Below are positions 46,194-55,100 of a DNA stretch of 64,000 nt, piece after piece. Positions within the stretch are counted from its first letter, which is position 1. Every line of letters begins with the position of its first letter. A program made the position numbers and the translations under genes. The notes beneath the pieces are model-generated. The model was not told where the DNA came from. It made no database searches and worked only from the letters and a program-made list of their open reading frames with translations. The DNA comes from Bacteroidales bacterium (lineage in GTDB: Bacteria; Bacteroidota; Bacteroidia; Bacteroidales; VadinHA17), in assembly GCA_021371855.1 (NCBI GenBank), contig JAJFVL010000068.1, positions 1 to 64,000 on the forward strand. The letters are read 5' to 3'.

Positions 46194-47963
46194 TCAGAAT
46201 GATACAGATGTCACTTTGCCAGAGATTGAGAAACTTTTCTTCAGGGTTCCTCCGGTATAAGCTCCCCCTGAATATAATCCCTTTGTGAATGTACCGGTTG
46301 AGGAACCTCCCGTGTAGATAGAATAGGTCGACCCGTTGATCAGATTTGCAGAAGAAAATACTACATAATAAACACTACGTTCAGATTTGAATGTAAAGAT
46401 ATCTTTTCCGCCGGCATCCTGGACATGAAAAATAGCAGAGGCCGCTAAAGCCGTTGAAGTAGTTGCTTTCACGATGTATTGGGAAGAAGTTGTGCCCGGT
46501 GTTTGTATCATATTCCCTGAATTCGGCCCTGAAGCGATGAATTCACCTCCTGATATATTAAAGGTCCCATTAAAATCAAATGCAACCTCTGGTGCAGATT
46601 TAGGTCCCTGGACAACTACAGTTCCTCCGGTCATTGAAATACTCCCGTTACTGTCTAAACCGTCACCTGTTGATGAGTTGACGTATACATTTCCACCATT
46701 AAGATAAAGGCAGCTCCCGTCATTTCTTTCGGTGGCACTGCCCTTTGTGGCATTAAATCCATCGTCAGTGGAGACAATAATGACATCTCCGCTTTTAATT
46801 GTGATGGTTGCGCTTTCGATACCTTCATAACATTTTGTAATATCTAACATCCCCCCGTCTATTGTCACAGATGTCTCCGCATGAACAGCATCATCGCCGG
46901 TTGCGACGGAAAATAATCCTCCGTTTATTGCAACTATATTATTGGAATGGATCGCATCATCAGCCGCGTTAATGTCAAAAGTACCCTTTCGAATTGTTAA
47001 ATTGTTTTTTGCTTTCAGTGCTTTTTTGGAAATGGTACCGCTGTAACCACCTGTGGATCCTCCACCTCCCGGGTCTCCAAATCCTGCTGTTGTGGTAGTA
47101 GTCCCGGCAGATCCTGCTCCTCCTCCTGTGGTGATATTAAATGACCCATCTGTTAAAGTAAGGTCTGTCTGTGCATTTATACCATCGCATGTTGAGTTAA
47201 TATTTACGACAGCACTGTCGACAGTTATATATCCCAGAGATGTCTCATCTTCATTGTCGGACTTCAAACCATCCCCTTTGGATGTTACGGTTATATTCCC
47301 GTTTCTGATTATAAGATAATCTTTGCCCCTGATTCCATCATCAGCTGAAGTGACGTTGATTGTCCCGCTCTTAATTACTAGTCCGTCCTTGCCTGTAATA
47401 CCATCAAGGTAGTTTGCTTTGACAGTCAATGAACCCTTACCGTAAAATGAGAGGTATGATTTGCTGAAAACTGCAGCATTGGGTTCTCCTTCATCATCTA
47501 CGGTGTACGATGTACCATCTGTAATAAAATTTTCAGTATTATCAGGAAGGACTAAAAGAACTTTCCCTGCATTTTTAACATATATCGGAGCGCTTGAAGA
47601 GCATTTAATGTTAACTCCGTTAAGTATCAGCCGTACAGATCCTTCCTCCTTACTGTTCACAATAACCTGACCGTCAGTAAGTGAACCTTTCAAACTGTAA
47701 GTGCCAGCAGATATAATCGTTACTTTACTGCCATCGACAGTTACAGCGTCGGAGTTTTCAGTAATTGAAGTCCCATTCAGTAAGATTTCAATTACCTCGG
47801 AACTGTTCCAGAAATAATCATCGGCACTTTCAGACCCACTGCCTTCGTCTGTCTGCTCATTTTCATCTGCCGGAGAATCCGAAGCATAATATTTTTTGCA
47901 TGCTGAAAACGTGGAGAAAATAAAAATGAATATAAATAAAACTGCGAATACTCTCTTGCTCAT
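46194..47963 (-). CDS. carbohydrate-binding DUF4353-family lipoprotein
   Basis: A 589-residue lipoprotein (lipobox FSAC, Cys22) with an acidic Ser/Glu/Asp linker (about 25-48). Then a long right-handed beta-helix-like array of short repeats extends to the end. Repeated strings such as DGIRGKDYLIIRNGNI, GDGLKSDNED and DDAIHSNNIVAINGG mark DUF4353 (called carbohydrate-binding domain-containing). A Gly/Thr-rich insert lies at about 283-305 (GGGAGSAGTTTTTAG). These proteins regularly accompany VTC-domain and DUF4956 genes, as here. Function is unproven; a surface or polymer-binding role is inferred. Confidence 0.85.
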   Translation of the reverse strand: MSKRVFAVLFIFIFIFSTFSACKKYYASDSPADENEQTDEGSGSESADDYFWNSSEVIEILLNGTSITENSDAVTVDGSKVTIISAGTYSLKGSLTDGQVIVNSKEEGSVRLILNGVNIKCSSSAPIYVKNAGKVLLVLPDNTENFITDGTSYTVDDEGEPNAAVFSKSYLSFYGKGSLTVKANYLDGITGKDGLVIKSGTINVTSADDGIRGKDYLIIRNGNITVTSKGDGLKSDNEDETSLGYITVDSAVVNINSTCDGINAQTDLTLTDGSFNITTGGGAGSAGTTTTTAGFGDPGGGGSTGGYSGTISKKALKAKNNLTIRKGTFDINAADDAIHSNNIVAINGGLFSVATGDDAVHAETSVTIDGGMLDITKCYEGIESATITIKSGDVIIVSTDDGFNATKGSATERNDGSCLYLNGGNVYVNSSTGDGLDSNGSISMTGGTVVVQGPKSAPEVAFDFNGTFNISGGEFIASGPNSGNMIQTPGTTSSQYIVKATTSTALAASAIFHVQDAGGKDIFTFKSERSVYYVVFSSANLINGSTYSIYTGGSSTGTFTKGLYSGGAYTGGTLKKSFSISGKVTSVSF

Positions 47964-48007
47964 ATCATCAACTCTTTGTAAATATTGAACATATGTGTTT
48001 TATACTC

Positions 48008-48685
48008 CTAAAACTTAATATCATAATTAACTGAAATAATACTCTCATCTGCCATATGCGGAAAATAATCGCGTTGAAAAATGTACTCCACCTCAACAGA
48101 ATGTTTTTTTGCAATCTTAAATTCGATGCCGCCTGTAAATCGTTCTTTATCAATTACTCTGTCGGAATCTTTAAACATCGGGCAAAACAACTCGGCGGAA
48201 ACATACGGATTAACCGGGAATGAAGGAATATTATAAAGTGTTTTCATCCTAAACCTGCCATGTGAATCAGGTATTTTATCCTCATCATCTTCAATATATG
48301 TCTTAAACCGTTCCTGGAACCGGAATCGTCCTGAGAATGAAAAATCTCCAAGGGGAAGAGATCCTTTTAAATCTAAAAACAGTTTATGCCGGAAATAATA
48401 AGAATCATCATTCTCGATATTATCTGTAATCCTGTAAGAACCTGCAATTGAAAGATATTTATTAAATTTATAGTCTAATCCGCCTTCGAGAAAAGCCTCT
48501 TCTATTCTGGATGCATTATCGAATGTACGAACGCAGGTGGATATCTCCATTTTCAGTCCGTCAGTCAGCTTATGCCCGGCTGAAATCCCGTACCAGATTC
48601 CGAAATCCTTATCCTGTGAAAAAACACTAAATGAAAGGAAAACAAAAGCAAATAAAAACAGGAGTCGTTTAATCGTCATCTTCAT
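48008..48685 (-). CDS. DUF2490-family outer-membrane barrel protein
   Basis: A 225-residue protein predicted to be a small outer-membrane beta-barrel. The start chosen is ATG 48685 (MKMTIKRLLFLFAFVFLSFS, a clear signal peptide); a longer frame to 48712 overlaps the upstream gene more deeply and delays the signal. The mature part has alternating aromatic strands (WYGISAGHKLTDGLKMEIS, YKFNKYLSIAGSYRIT, FRFQERFKTY) and ends with IISVNYDIKF, a barrel-type C-terminus. It overlaps the end of the DUF4956 gene by 17 nt. DUF2490 proteins are often found in this gene neighbourhood; role unknown. Confidence 0.8.
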   Translation of the reverse strand: MKMTIKRLLFLFAFVFLSFSVFSQDKDFGIWYGISAGHKLTDGLKMEISTCVRTFDNASRIEEAFLEGGLDYKFNKYLSIAGSYRITDNIENDDSYYFRHKLFLDLKGSLPLGDFSFSGRFRFQERFKTYIEDDEDKIPDSHGRFRMKTLYNIPSFPVNPYVSAELFCPMFKDSDRVIDKERFTGGIEFKIAKKHSVEVEYIFQRDYFPHMADESIISVNYDIKF

Positions 48686-49370
48686 CGTCGTCAGGGTTCT
48701 TAGAGTTTCCATTAATTAATTGAGTTTCAGGTGCCATTACGTAATAATAAATTGTCAGATAACATATATCTTTCAGAAAATCGATTTTTCCGATCTCCAC
48801 CCTGGTTATCCCGCTGATCCCGGTTCTATCACGGAGATCGTTAAGCAGTTCCTCCCTTTTTTCAGGCTTAATGAGATTGATCTTTTCATATATGATTGAC
48901 TTTGATGACTCATGCTTCAGAAGCCATCTTTTTTCAAGGCCATAAGTAATAAAAACGATCGCCAGGTTTGTGAATAGAAGGTCTGCCAGGCTTGTTTGTG
49001 TACCTGTAAGTGCATTTATGACAGATACACCAATGGTCAGGAAGAGATATGTCATCTCTTTTATCGGTATTGCATCGGTCCGGTACCGGATGATTCCGAA
49101 AATTGCAAAGAGCCCTAATGCAAATCCAATCTGTAGCTTAACACTCTCAAGGAGAAAGCACAGCAGGAAAACCAGAGTTGAGATCAGGACATAAGTAAAA
49201 AGATAATCCTTCCGTTTTGTGGCGGTATAATACAAACATCTTACCAGGATCAGGATTACACAGGTATTGAGGGTAAACCTCAGTACAAATTCGAGAAAAT
49301 CCGGTACATCGATGACGTTTACTCCTGCAAAATTTATATCATCGGGCATCATCAGGTCTGTTATATTCAT
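48669..49370 (-). CDS. DUF4956-family membrane protein
   Basis: A 233-residue inner-membrane protein. ATG 49370 is used; a TTG two codons earlier is less likely. Four hydrophobic segments lie at about 30-45, 57-75, 80-95 and 107-150, including LQIGFALGLFAIFGIIRYRTD, the strongly conserved DUF4956 core with the charged IRYRTDAIP. The C-terminal cytoplasmic domain ends in an acidic run (DDDEDDD). It overlaps the VTC gene by 32 nt. DUF4956 and VTC-domain genes are widely paired; the family is thought to form the membrane component of the same complex. Confidence 0.85.
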   Translation of the reverse strand: MNITDLMMPDDINFAGVNVIDVPDFLEFVLRFTLNTCVILILVRCLYYTATKRKDYLFTYVLISTLVFLLCFLLESVKLQIGFALGLFAIFGIIRYRTDAIPIKEMTYLFLTIGVSVINALTGTQTSLADLLFTNLAIVFITYGLEKRWLLKHESSKSIIYEKINLIKPEKREELLNDLRDRTGISGITRVEIGKIDFLKDICYLTIYYYVMAPETQLINGNSKNPDDDEDDD

Positions 49371-50127
49371 CTTCAATTTTATTTAGAAGTAACTGTTTTT
49401 GTTTAAGTATATTTTTCCGGGGAAGGTCATAAAATATTGCAGCTCCTACACAATATTTGCTGAAACCGGTCGGATGAATTAAATAGTCTTTCAGGATTGA
49501 TGCAACCGGAGATGAGTAAGAGAATCCCTGCCGCTTAAGTTCAACAACTGCAATAAAAGGGTACTTTGCCATATTCCCGTTTGTATCAGAAAATGACAGA
49601 TCATAATCTATAGTAATACGTTCAGCTATTTCCGGGCCCACAAATGTAATTCTTTTGAAATTGCTTTTAAGTACAGGTTTCAGTACAAGCGGTTTCTGAG
49701 GAATATATTCATTAATAAAACTATAAGCTCTCTCGTCACATCCATTCCCCGATGTCAGGTTATTCTCGATTCTCCATTTGATTGTCCTGTTTTTATTTGT
49801 CTTTTTTTTCACTTCAAGATATGTCGTCCCTGTATTTTCATACTTTCTGTACCGGACTTTATTTCTTTCAAGCTTCCCGGTCACATGCTGATTAAAAAAC
49901 AGGAAATCACTCGTATCGAGGTAAGTTGTTGCATATGAAAAAATCCTGTTGCTATTGATCATCAACGCCTTGTACATTCCATCCATCCTGTTCAGGATTT
50001 CAGGTAATCTTTTTACCGAAAGGACATATTTTGTATCAGTCCGGTTCATTAACCTTACATTGTCCATCTCTTCCAGGCATATTGGAGCAAATGAATCAAG
50101 TAATAAGTCAATTTTAGCAGCAGTCAT
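49339..50127 (-). CDS. VTC-domain protein (polyphosphate polymerase-like)
   Basis: A 262-residue cytoplasmic protein of the VTC domain family, whose eukaryotic relatives make polyphosphate from ATP inside a beta-tunnel. The tunnel-wall motifs can be seen: LMNRTDTKYVLS (near 27-38), YATTYLDTSDFLFFNQHVTG (near 65-85), RNKVRYRKYENTGTTYLEVK (near 88-107) and AVVELKRQGF near 220. Basic and acidic residues needed to line the tunnel are present, but activity of bacterial members is not general knowledge and may differ. ATG 50127 is used. It starts 4 nt after the stop of the small secreted protein gene and overlaps DUF4956. Confidence 0.85.
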   Translation of the reverse strand: MTAAKIDLLLDSFAPICLEEMDNVRLMNRTDTKYVLSVKRLPEILNRMDGMYKALMINSNRIFSYATTYLDTSDFLFFNQHVTGKLERNKVRYRKYENTGTTYLEVKKKTNKNRTIKWRIENNLTSGNGCDERAYSFINEYIPQKPLVLKPVLKSNFKRITFVGPEIAERITIDYDLSFSDTNGNMAKYPFIAVVELKRQGFSYSSPVASILKDYLIHPTGFSKYCVGAAIFYDLPRKNILKQKQLLLNKIEDEYNRPDDAR

Positions 50128-50130
50128 CAA

Positions 50131-50538
50131 TCAGAATGTTGTGTATTGATAAATTTTAGTTGATTTGATCTTCTTGTTTGCATCATATACAATCTTCCCT
50201 ACTCTCAACCCATTTTCATATTTGTATTCAGATGATTCTATAATTTTGCCCGATGAATCAAGTTCTTCCTCTTTGATCTTGTTGCCGTCTGAGTCGTACT
50301 GATATTTAAAATGCTTGTTTACTTTTCCGCTTTTGTAATTAATTACTTCGAGCACATTCCCCCGGGAATCATAATATGTCTCAGACTCCTTGTATTGTTT
50401 ATTAATCAGCATATCATTTTTCTGTTCAAAAACTATTATGCTTTTAATTTTCCCGTCTGAACCTGATTGCTGACTCTCTGCTGATAAACTACAACATAAA
50501 ACAGCAATAACAAATAAGGCAATCTTAACTATTCTCAT
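50131..50538 (-). CDS. small secreted protein with YD-like repeats
   Basis: A 135-residue protein with a signal peptide (MRIVKIALFVIAVLCCSLSA). The mature part has three related strands (YYDSRGNVLEVINYKSGK, YQYDSDGNKIKEEELDSSGK, YKYENGLRVGKIVYDANKK), a pattern like toxin-antitoxin-type or RHS YD repeats but far too short to be an RHS protein. It is the first gene of the seven-gene VTC/DUF4956 operon, 4 nt before the VTC start. The role is unknown; the repeat type suggests binding to a polymer or wall component. Confidence 0.75.
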   Translation of the reverse strand: MRIVKIALFVIAVLCCSLSAESQQSGSDGKIKSIIVFEQKNDMLINKQYKESETYYDSRGNVLEVINYKSGKVNKHFKYQYDSDGNKIKEEELDSSGKIIESSEYKYENGLRVGKIVYDANKKIKSTKIYQYTTF

Positions 50539-50920
50539 TATTTTCTCATTTTAAATGTAAAAACAAAATTTCTTTATCATCTATTCATTCAGTTTTATAA
50601 TATTGACCATAGGAAACAGAAAATCTATTTGTCAATAAACTTTTAGACAAGACAAATCTTGTGCAAAAATAAATTTTCTCCTAAAAAAATTGGTAAACAT
50701 TACAAATGTGTAGGTTAATTGACTCCCATTGGGAATTTCCTGATGGTTAGTTGTTCAGGTTACACTATTTATTCTTTTCAGTATCCTTTTTCCCTTTCTT
50801 TCCCTTTTTTAATCCATTCCGAAAGAATTGCATCAATAAAAATAACTAAGATACCGGGAACAATTTGTTTTTTAGTGAATTTACTTCTTTTTATTACTTT
50901 TGATCAATAAAACAACTACT
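50539..50920. other. divergent promoter region, 380 nt
   Basis: Lies between the VTC operon (leftwards) and the glycosidase-like gene (rightwards). Minus-strand -7 candidate TATTTTTG at 50671-50664; plus-strand -7 candidate TACTTTTG at 50895-50902, which puts the transcription start near 50909. No clear -33 boxes, no hairpin and no extra gene were seen. Confidence 0.4.
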
Positions 50921-53668
50921 TTGAAAAGGAATTTATCACGTGCTAAATATTTCTTAACAGCATTATGCCGGAAGTTATCTTTTACTTTTTTTATGCTATT
51001 GCTCTCCTCAGGTTTCTCTTCAGCGAAAGATTTTATTATTAAGGGAAATGTAACTGATGGTTGGGGAAGTATCGTACCTAATGCAAAAGTTTCCATGTTT
51101 TCCGGGAAAAATGAATATGCTGCTGTAACCGGATCTGACGGCTCCTTTTCATTAAGAATTTCAGGAATTTACAGTGACATTACTGGTCTCCTTGAACCCG
51201 GGGCTCCTTATCCCAATCCATTTACAAACTATGTCAATATCCCTTTCTTAATCAATAGTACAGGAGATATCCGTTTTACTGTTTACAGCTTTTCGGGCCA
51301 AAAAATAAAAGATGAAATATACCCTTCCGTTGATGCAGGCAGCTACCGGATAAAGTGGGATGGCTGTAACAATAACGGCTCTCCTGTACGGCAGGGATTC
51401 TATGTCTATGCCATCACTTTTAAAGGAAAAACATGGTCGGGAAGACTGATAAAGTTAACCGGACTTTCTTCCTACTCCTCCGGGACCACTCTCGAACCGG
51501 TAATGATGCCACCTGTATCCCAGACGTCTCCGGGTTCTTTGCGGATACCAGTTGTGACAAATGTTATCTGCCAGAATTATTACCCCGCAAGGTTTACCGA
51601 TATAGTTATCGCCCGTGATACTGTAATCAACTTCGAGATAGCAATGATACAGCCTCTCCCGTTCAAAACAGAGGTTGATCATATAGCCATGTATAGTGAG
51701 ACAGGTTACAGACCATTGATACTTAAAGGAATAAATCTTGGATCATCACCTCCCGGGTATTTTCCCGGTGAGATAGCTTATGCCATTCAGGATGAGATGT
51801 ATGAGAACTGGATCAGTCGCATCGTTGAGGCCGGATTTAACAGTATCAGGGTTTATACACTTCACCCACCTGTTTTTTATGAAAAACTTGCCAATTATAA
51901 TAACCGGCATCCTGGAAATCCCCTTTTGCTTTTCCAGGGTATATGGCTTGGTGAAATTGAAAACTCTGCAAATCGTGATGAATATGATCTGACTCTGCGG
52001 ACATCTGCATTCAGAGTTGAAATACAGGAAGTCATTGATTGCATTCATGGCAATAAAAGTATTGGATTCAGATATGGTAAAGCATATGGAAGTTATATGA
52101 CAGATATCTCGAGATGGACCGCAGGATATATCGTTGGAAGAGAAATAGCTACCCAGGAAGTTGATAGTACAAATGCTTTTCATCCTTCATCCACCTCATA
52201 TACAGGAATTCAATTTGGTATCACCAGAGCTTCCGCAACTGAAGTATTCCTGACCCGTATGCTTGATGAGACTGTGTCGTATGAGGCCAGAAACTATTCT
52301 GTAAGGCGACCTGTAAGCATCTCCAGCTGGCCTACGCTTGATCCGCTAACACATCCCACTGAGATACATACTGATGAGGATAAAGTTTCACTCGATATTA
52401 ATAAGATAACCGGTAAAGATATTCAGGCAGGCCTGTTTGCCACCTATCACGCTTATCCTTATTATCCTAATTTTATCAGCGAACAGCCTTCATACCAATC
52501 TTTCAGAGACAGTGATGGTCCGGACAGCTATCTTGGATATCTCACAGACCTGAAGAATCATTATTCCACTATTCCTCTGGTTATTGGTGAGTTTGGAGTC
52601 CCTTCAAGCTGGGGAAGCGCACATCAGTCATTCAGCAATATGGATCACGGAGGATATTCTGAGAAACAACAGGGGGAGAAAGATCTCCGCCTGATGCATA
52701 ATATTATTGATGCCGGATGTGCCGGGGGATTTATGTTCTCGTGGATGGATGAGTGGTTCAAGCCGACCTGGATCGTATCCTATCTCGAAAGATACGGTTT
52801 TGCTTCAGGTGATGTCATAATACCGACAAGGCAACTATGGCATAATCTTACATCACCTGAACAGAATTTCGGTCTGATGGCATTCGACGAGACAGGAGTA
52901 CTTCCATTTATAACATATCAAACCAATTACCCGACCGGTCCCATCACCAGGATTGAAGCCACAAATGACAACAGCTTCTTCTATCTCAATATTGAAAGTT
53001 CTCAAATCTTCTCCCCGGGCGATACAGTGATGATAGCATTTGACACTTATTCAGGCAGTACCGGTGAGTCACATCTTCCGAACGGGAAACTCCTTAATAA
53101 CAGATCGGAGTTTCTTCTTACAATGGTTTTGGGTGCTGACACTGCTCTTTATAATGTTACTGAAGCTTACGACATGAATGGCCTTACCCCGAGGTTCAAT
53201 CTTTCAGATCCTCTGGTCCAAAAGTACCGAAGTACAGTATCCGACGGAGCTCCATGGAAAGTAATGCAATGGATCAATGACGAATCTGAGCTGACTAAGC
53301 ATGATCTGGGTCGCCTGCCAATTGAGAATTCATCTGATTTCACTTTTGGACAACGATCGGCAGTAGCGTGGAGCGCTTCAGGGCTCAAAGTGCGTATTCC
53401 ATGGACAATGCTTTATTTTTACGACCCTACCCAAATGGAGGTTATCGACGGGGCAATTTCATGTGATGGAGGATATAGTTTTGAAATAGAGACGACTCAA
53501 TCAGATGGGATAGCAGTATCATTATATTATAAAGGTGCAGTTACTTCAACGACCGACAGATATAGCTGGGAAAAATGGCTTGTTGTACCGCCGACTATTG
53601 CCAGGGAGAAAGAATCGCTTCATGTAATTGAGAACGGGCTAAATTCTATTCCCGGATTTGCCGACTGA
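50921..53668 (+). CDS. secreted multidomain glycoside-hydrolase-like protein
   Basis: A protein of about 915 residues with no ATG before its signal peptide. TTG at 50921 gives MKRNLSRAKYFLTALCRKLS and fits the likely promoter at 50895-50902; TTG 50900 lies upstream of the expected transcript start. Order of parts: signal peptide (to 36), a carboxypeptidase-regulatory-like domain (about 38-83), a FlgD-like/sorting-domain-like fold (about 93-182, NPFTNYVNIPF, DAGSYRIKWDG), and a TIM-barrel glycosidase region (about 260-640). The last has LKGINLGSS, SIRVYTLHPP and GEFGVPSS; the Glu of GEFG (about 557) is a candidate catalytic acid. A beta-rich C-terminus follows. It is convergent with the GT2 operon, so a role in trimming the polymer is plausible but inferred. 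Confidence 0.8.
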   Translation: MKRNLSRAKYFLTALCRKLSFTFFMLLLSSGFSSAKDFIIKGNVTDGWGSIVPNAKVSMFSGKNEYAAVTGSDGSFSLRISGIYSDITGLLEPGAPYPNPFTNYVNIPFLINSTGDIRFTVYSFSGQKIKDEIYPSVDAGSYRIKWDGCNNNGSPVRQGFYVYAITFKGKTWSGRLIKLTGLSSYSSGTTLEPVMMPPVSQTSPGSLRIPVVTNVICQNYYPARFTDIVIARDTVINFEIAMIQPLPFKTEVDHIAMYSETGYRPLILKGINLGSSPPGYFPGEIAYAIQDEMYENWISRIVEAGFNSIRVYTLHPPVFYEKLANYNNRHPGNPLLLFQGIWLGEIENSANRDEYDLTLRTSAFRVEIQEVIDCIHGNKSIGFRYGKAYGSYMTDISRWTAGYIVGREIATQEVDSTNAFHPSSTSYTGIQFGITRASATEVFLTRMLDETVSYEARNYSVRRPVSISSWPTLDPLTHPTEIHTDEDKVSLDINKITGKDIQAGLFATYHAYPYYPNFISEQPSYQSFRDSDGPDSYLGYLTDLKNHYSTIPLVIGEFGVPSSWGSAHQSFSNMDHGGYSEKQQGEKDLRLMHNIIDAGCAGGFMFSWMDEWFKPTWIVSYLERYGFASGDVIIPTRQLWHNLTSPEQNFGLMAFDETGVLPFITYQTNYPTGPITRIEATNDNSFFYLNIESSQIFSPGDTVMIAFDTYSGSTGESHLPNGKLLNNRSEFLLTMVLGADTALYNVTEAYDMNGLTPRFNLSDPLVQKYRSTVSDGAPWKVMQWINDESELTKHDLGRLPIENSSDFTFGQRSAVAWSASGLKVRIPWTMLYFYDPTQMEVIDGAISCDGGYSFEIETTQSDGIAVSLYYKGAVTSTTDRYSWEKWLVVPPTIAREKESLHVIENGLNSIPGFAD

Positions 53669-53683
53669 TTTATTTCTGAAGCT

Positions 53684-55093
53684 TTACTTTTTTTTCTTCT
53701 TCGGTTCAAAACCATTTCTTTTAGCCTTGCCCCAGCCTTTTTTACCTCTTATGGCCTCTATATTTCCCCTGACAGCAAAATAAGTATGAACAGGATAGAA
53801 AAACGGCTCTGTAAGTGCTGTAGCAAGAAGACGCAAAACATCCCTTTTTCTTCTGTACTTATGGAATGTGATCTCTTCAAAAAGCACTGCCCATGTTGAG
53901 AGGCTGATGGCAACCGTATATACAAAAAGAAAAAGCAGGAGGAAAAATGGCACATTAAGAGAATGTGTAAAGGCAAGGAAAATTGTATAGACAATCCCTG
54001 CAAATGCCACCAAGGGAGATAGCCATTCAAGGAAGAGCCAGTAAGGGAAACTCAGCAGGCCCAACCTTCCATATTTCTTGTTAAAAAGCATTTTGCGATG
54101 TGCCCATAATGATTCAAAAAGGCCGCGTGTCCATCTGGTTCTCTGCTTACGCAGTGACCTCAGATCAGATGGCACTTCTGTCCAGCATAAAGGGTCAGGG
54201 ATATAGGTAACCTCATATTTCTCTTTTTCATCGGATTTGAATCGTCGCATCCTCAACACCAGTTCCATATCTTCTCCAACGGTTTTAGTACTGTAGCCTC
54301 CTGCCCTGATTACTGTTTCCCGATCGAACATTCCCATAGCTCCTGAGATCAACATCAATCCGTCGAGATGGCTCCATGCCATTCTTCCAAGAAGGAAAGC
54401 ACGCGTGTATTCAAGTACCTGAAGGCGAGGGAGATACTTGTCGGGCAGGTTTATCTGACGGATATGGCCACGTTCAACATCACATGAATTGACAATCCTT
54501 ATCACGCCACCCGTACCGATCACCTTTTTATCCTTTTCTTCCAGGAATGGTTTTACAAGTTTAAGAATAGAATCAGATTCGATAACAGAATCAGCATCAA
54601 TTGTAACAATAAGGCCACTTCTGCTGATGTTTATCCCTGCATTCAGGGAGTCAGCTTTGCCGCCATTGTTTTTGTCGATAAAGGTTAACCTGTTATATGA
54701 AGGATTATTTGATCTGTAAACTCCCTTTATTCTTTCGCAAGGTATTCTGTAATCAAAATAATAATTGACCTTTACAAGGTCATAAGCTTCTTTTATCTTC
54801 TGGAAAGTATCATCGGTGGAGCCATCATTTACAAGAATGACTTCATAATTGTTGTAGTAAAGGGAAAGAAGCGTCCTTACATTATCGATTATTGATTTAC
54901 TCTCATTGAATGCCGGGGCAATAATTGATATCCTAGGACTCAGAGGTGATAAAACAAGAGAGTTATAATTGACATAGCTATTCTTCCTGAGATATTTCCG
55001 GAGAGATATGGCTGAGAATATCCCTAAAAGAATGTACGAGGCAAAGATAACCAACGTAAGAATGAAAATGATATTTGCAAAAAAATATGCCAT
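53684..55093 (-). CDS. processive GT2 glycosyltransferase, membrane-bound
   Basis: A 469-residue polysaccharide synthase. The start is ATG 55093 (MAYFFANII), 7 nt after the HEAT-protein stop; a longer frame is less likely. One N-terminal membrane segment (about 4-30), the GT2 catalytic domain (about 55-330) with VNDGSTDD, DADS (DXD), GEDMEL and QRTRW (the QxxRW of processive synthases), and three C-terminal membrane segments (about 345-430). A Lys-rich tail (GKAKRNGFEPKKKKK) ends it. The arrangement is like poly-N-acetylglucosamine and cellulose synthases, so the product is probably a beta-linked homopolymer; the sugar is not known. Last gene of a four-gene operon. Confidence 0.93.
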   Translation of the reverse strand: MAYFFANIIFILTLVIFASYILLGIFSAISLRKYLRKNSYVNYNSLVLSPLSPRISIIAPAFNESKSIIDNVRTLLSLYYNNYEVILVNDGSTDDTFQKIKEAYDLVKVNYYFDYRIPCERIKGVYRSNNPSYNRLTFIDKNNGGKADSLNAGINISRSGLIVTIDADSVIESDSILKLVKPFLEEKDKKVIGTGGVIRIVNSCDVERGHIRQINLPDKYLPRLQVLEYTRAFLLGRMAWSHLDGLMLISGAMGMFDRETVIRAGGYSTKTVGEDMELVLRMRRFKSDEKEKYEVTYIPDPLCWTEVPSDLRSLRKQRTRWTRGLFESLWAHRKMLFNKKYGRLGLLSFPYWLFLEWLSPLVAFAGIVYTIFLAFTHSLNVPFFLLLFLFVYTVAISLSTWAVLFEEITFHKYRRKRDVLRLLATALTEPFFYPVHTYFAVRGNIEAIRGKKGWGKAKRNGFEPKKKKK

Positions 55094-55100
55094 TGTCCCT

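Noticed and set aside
50131..50538. RHS or toxin function for the small YD-like repeat protein
   Set aside because: It is far shorter than RHS proteins, has a Sec signal, and no toxin or immunity gene is next to it.
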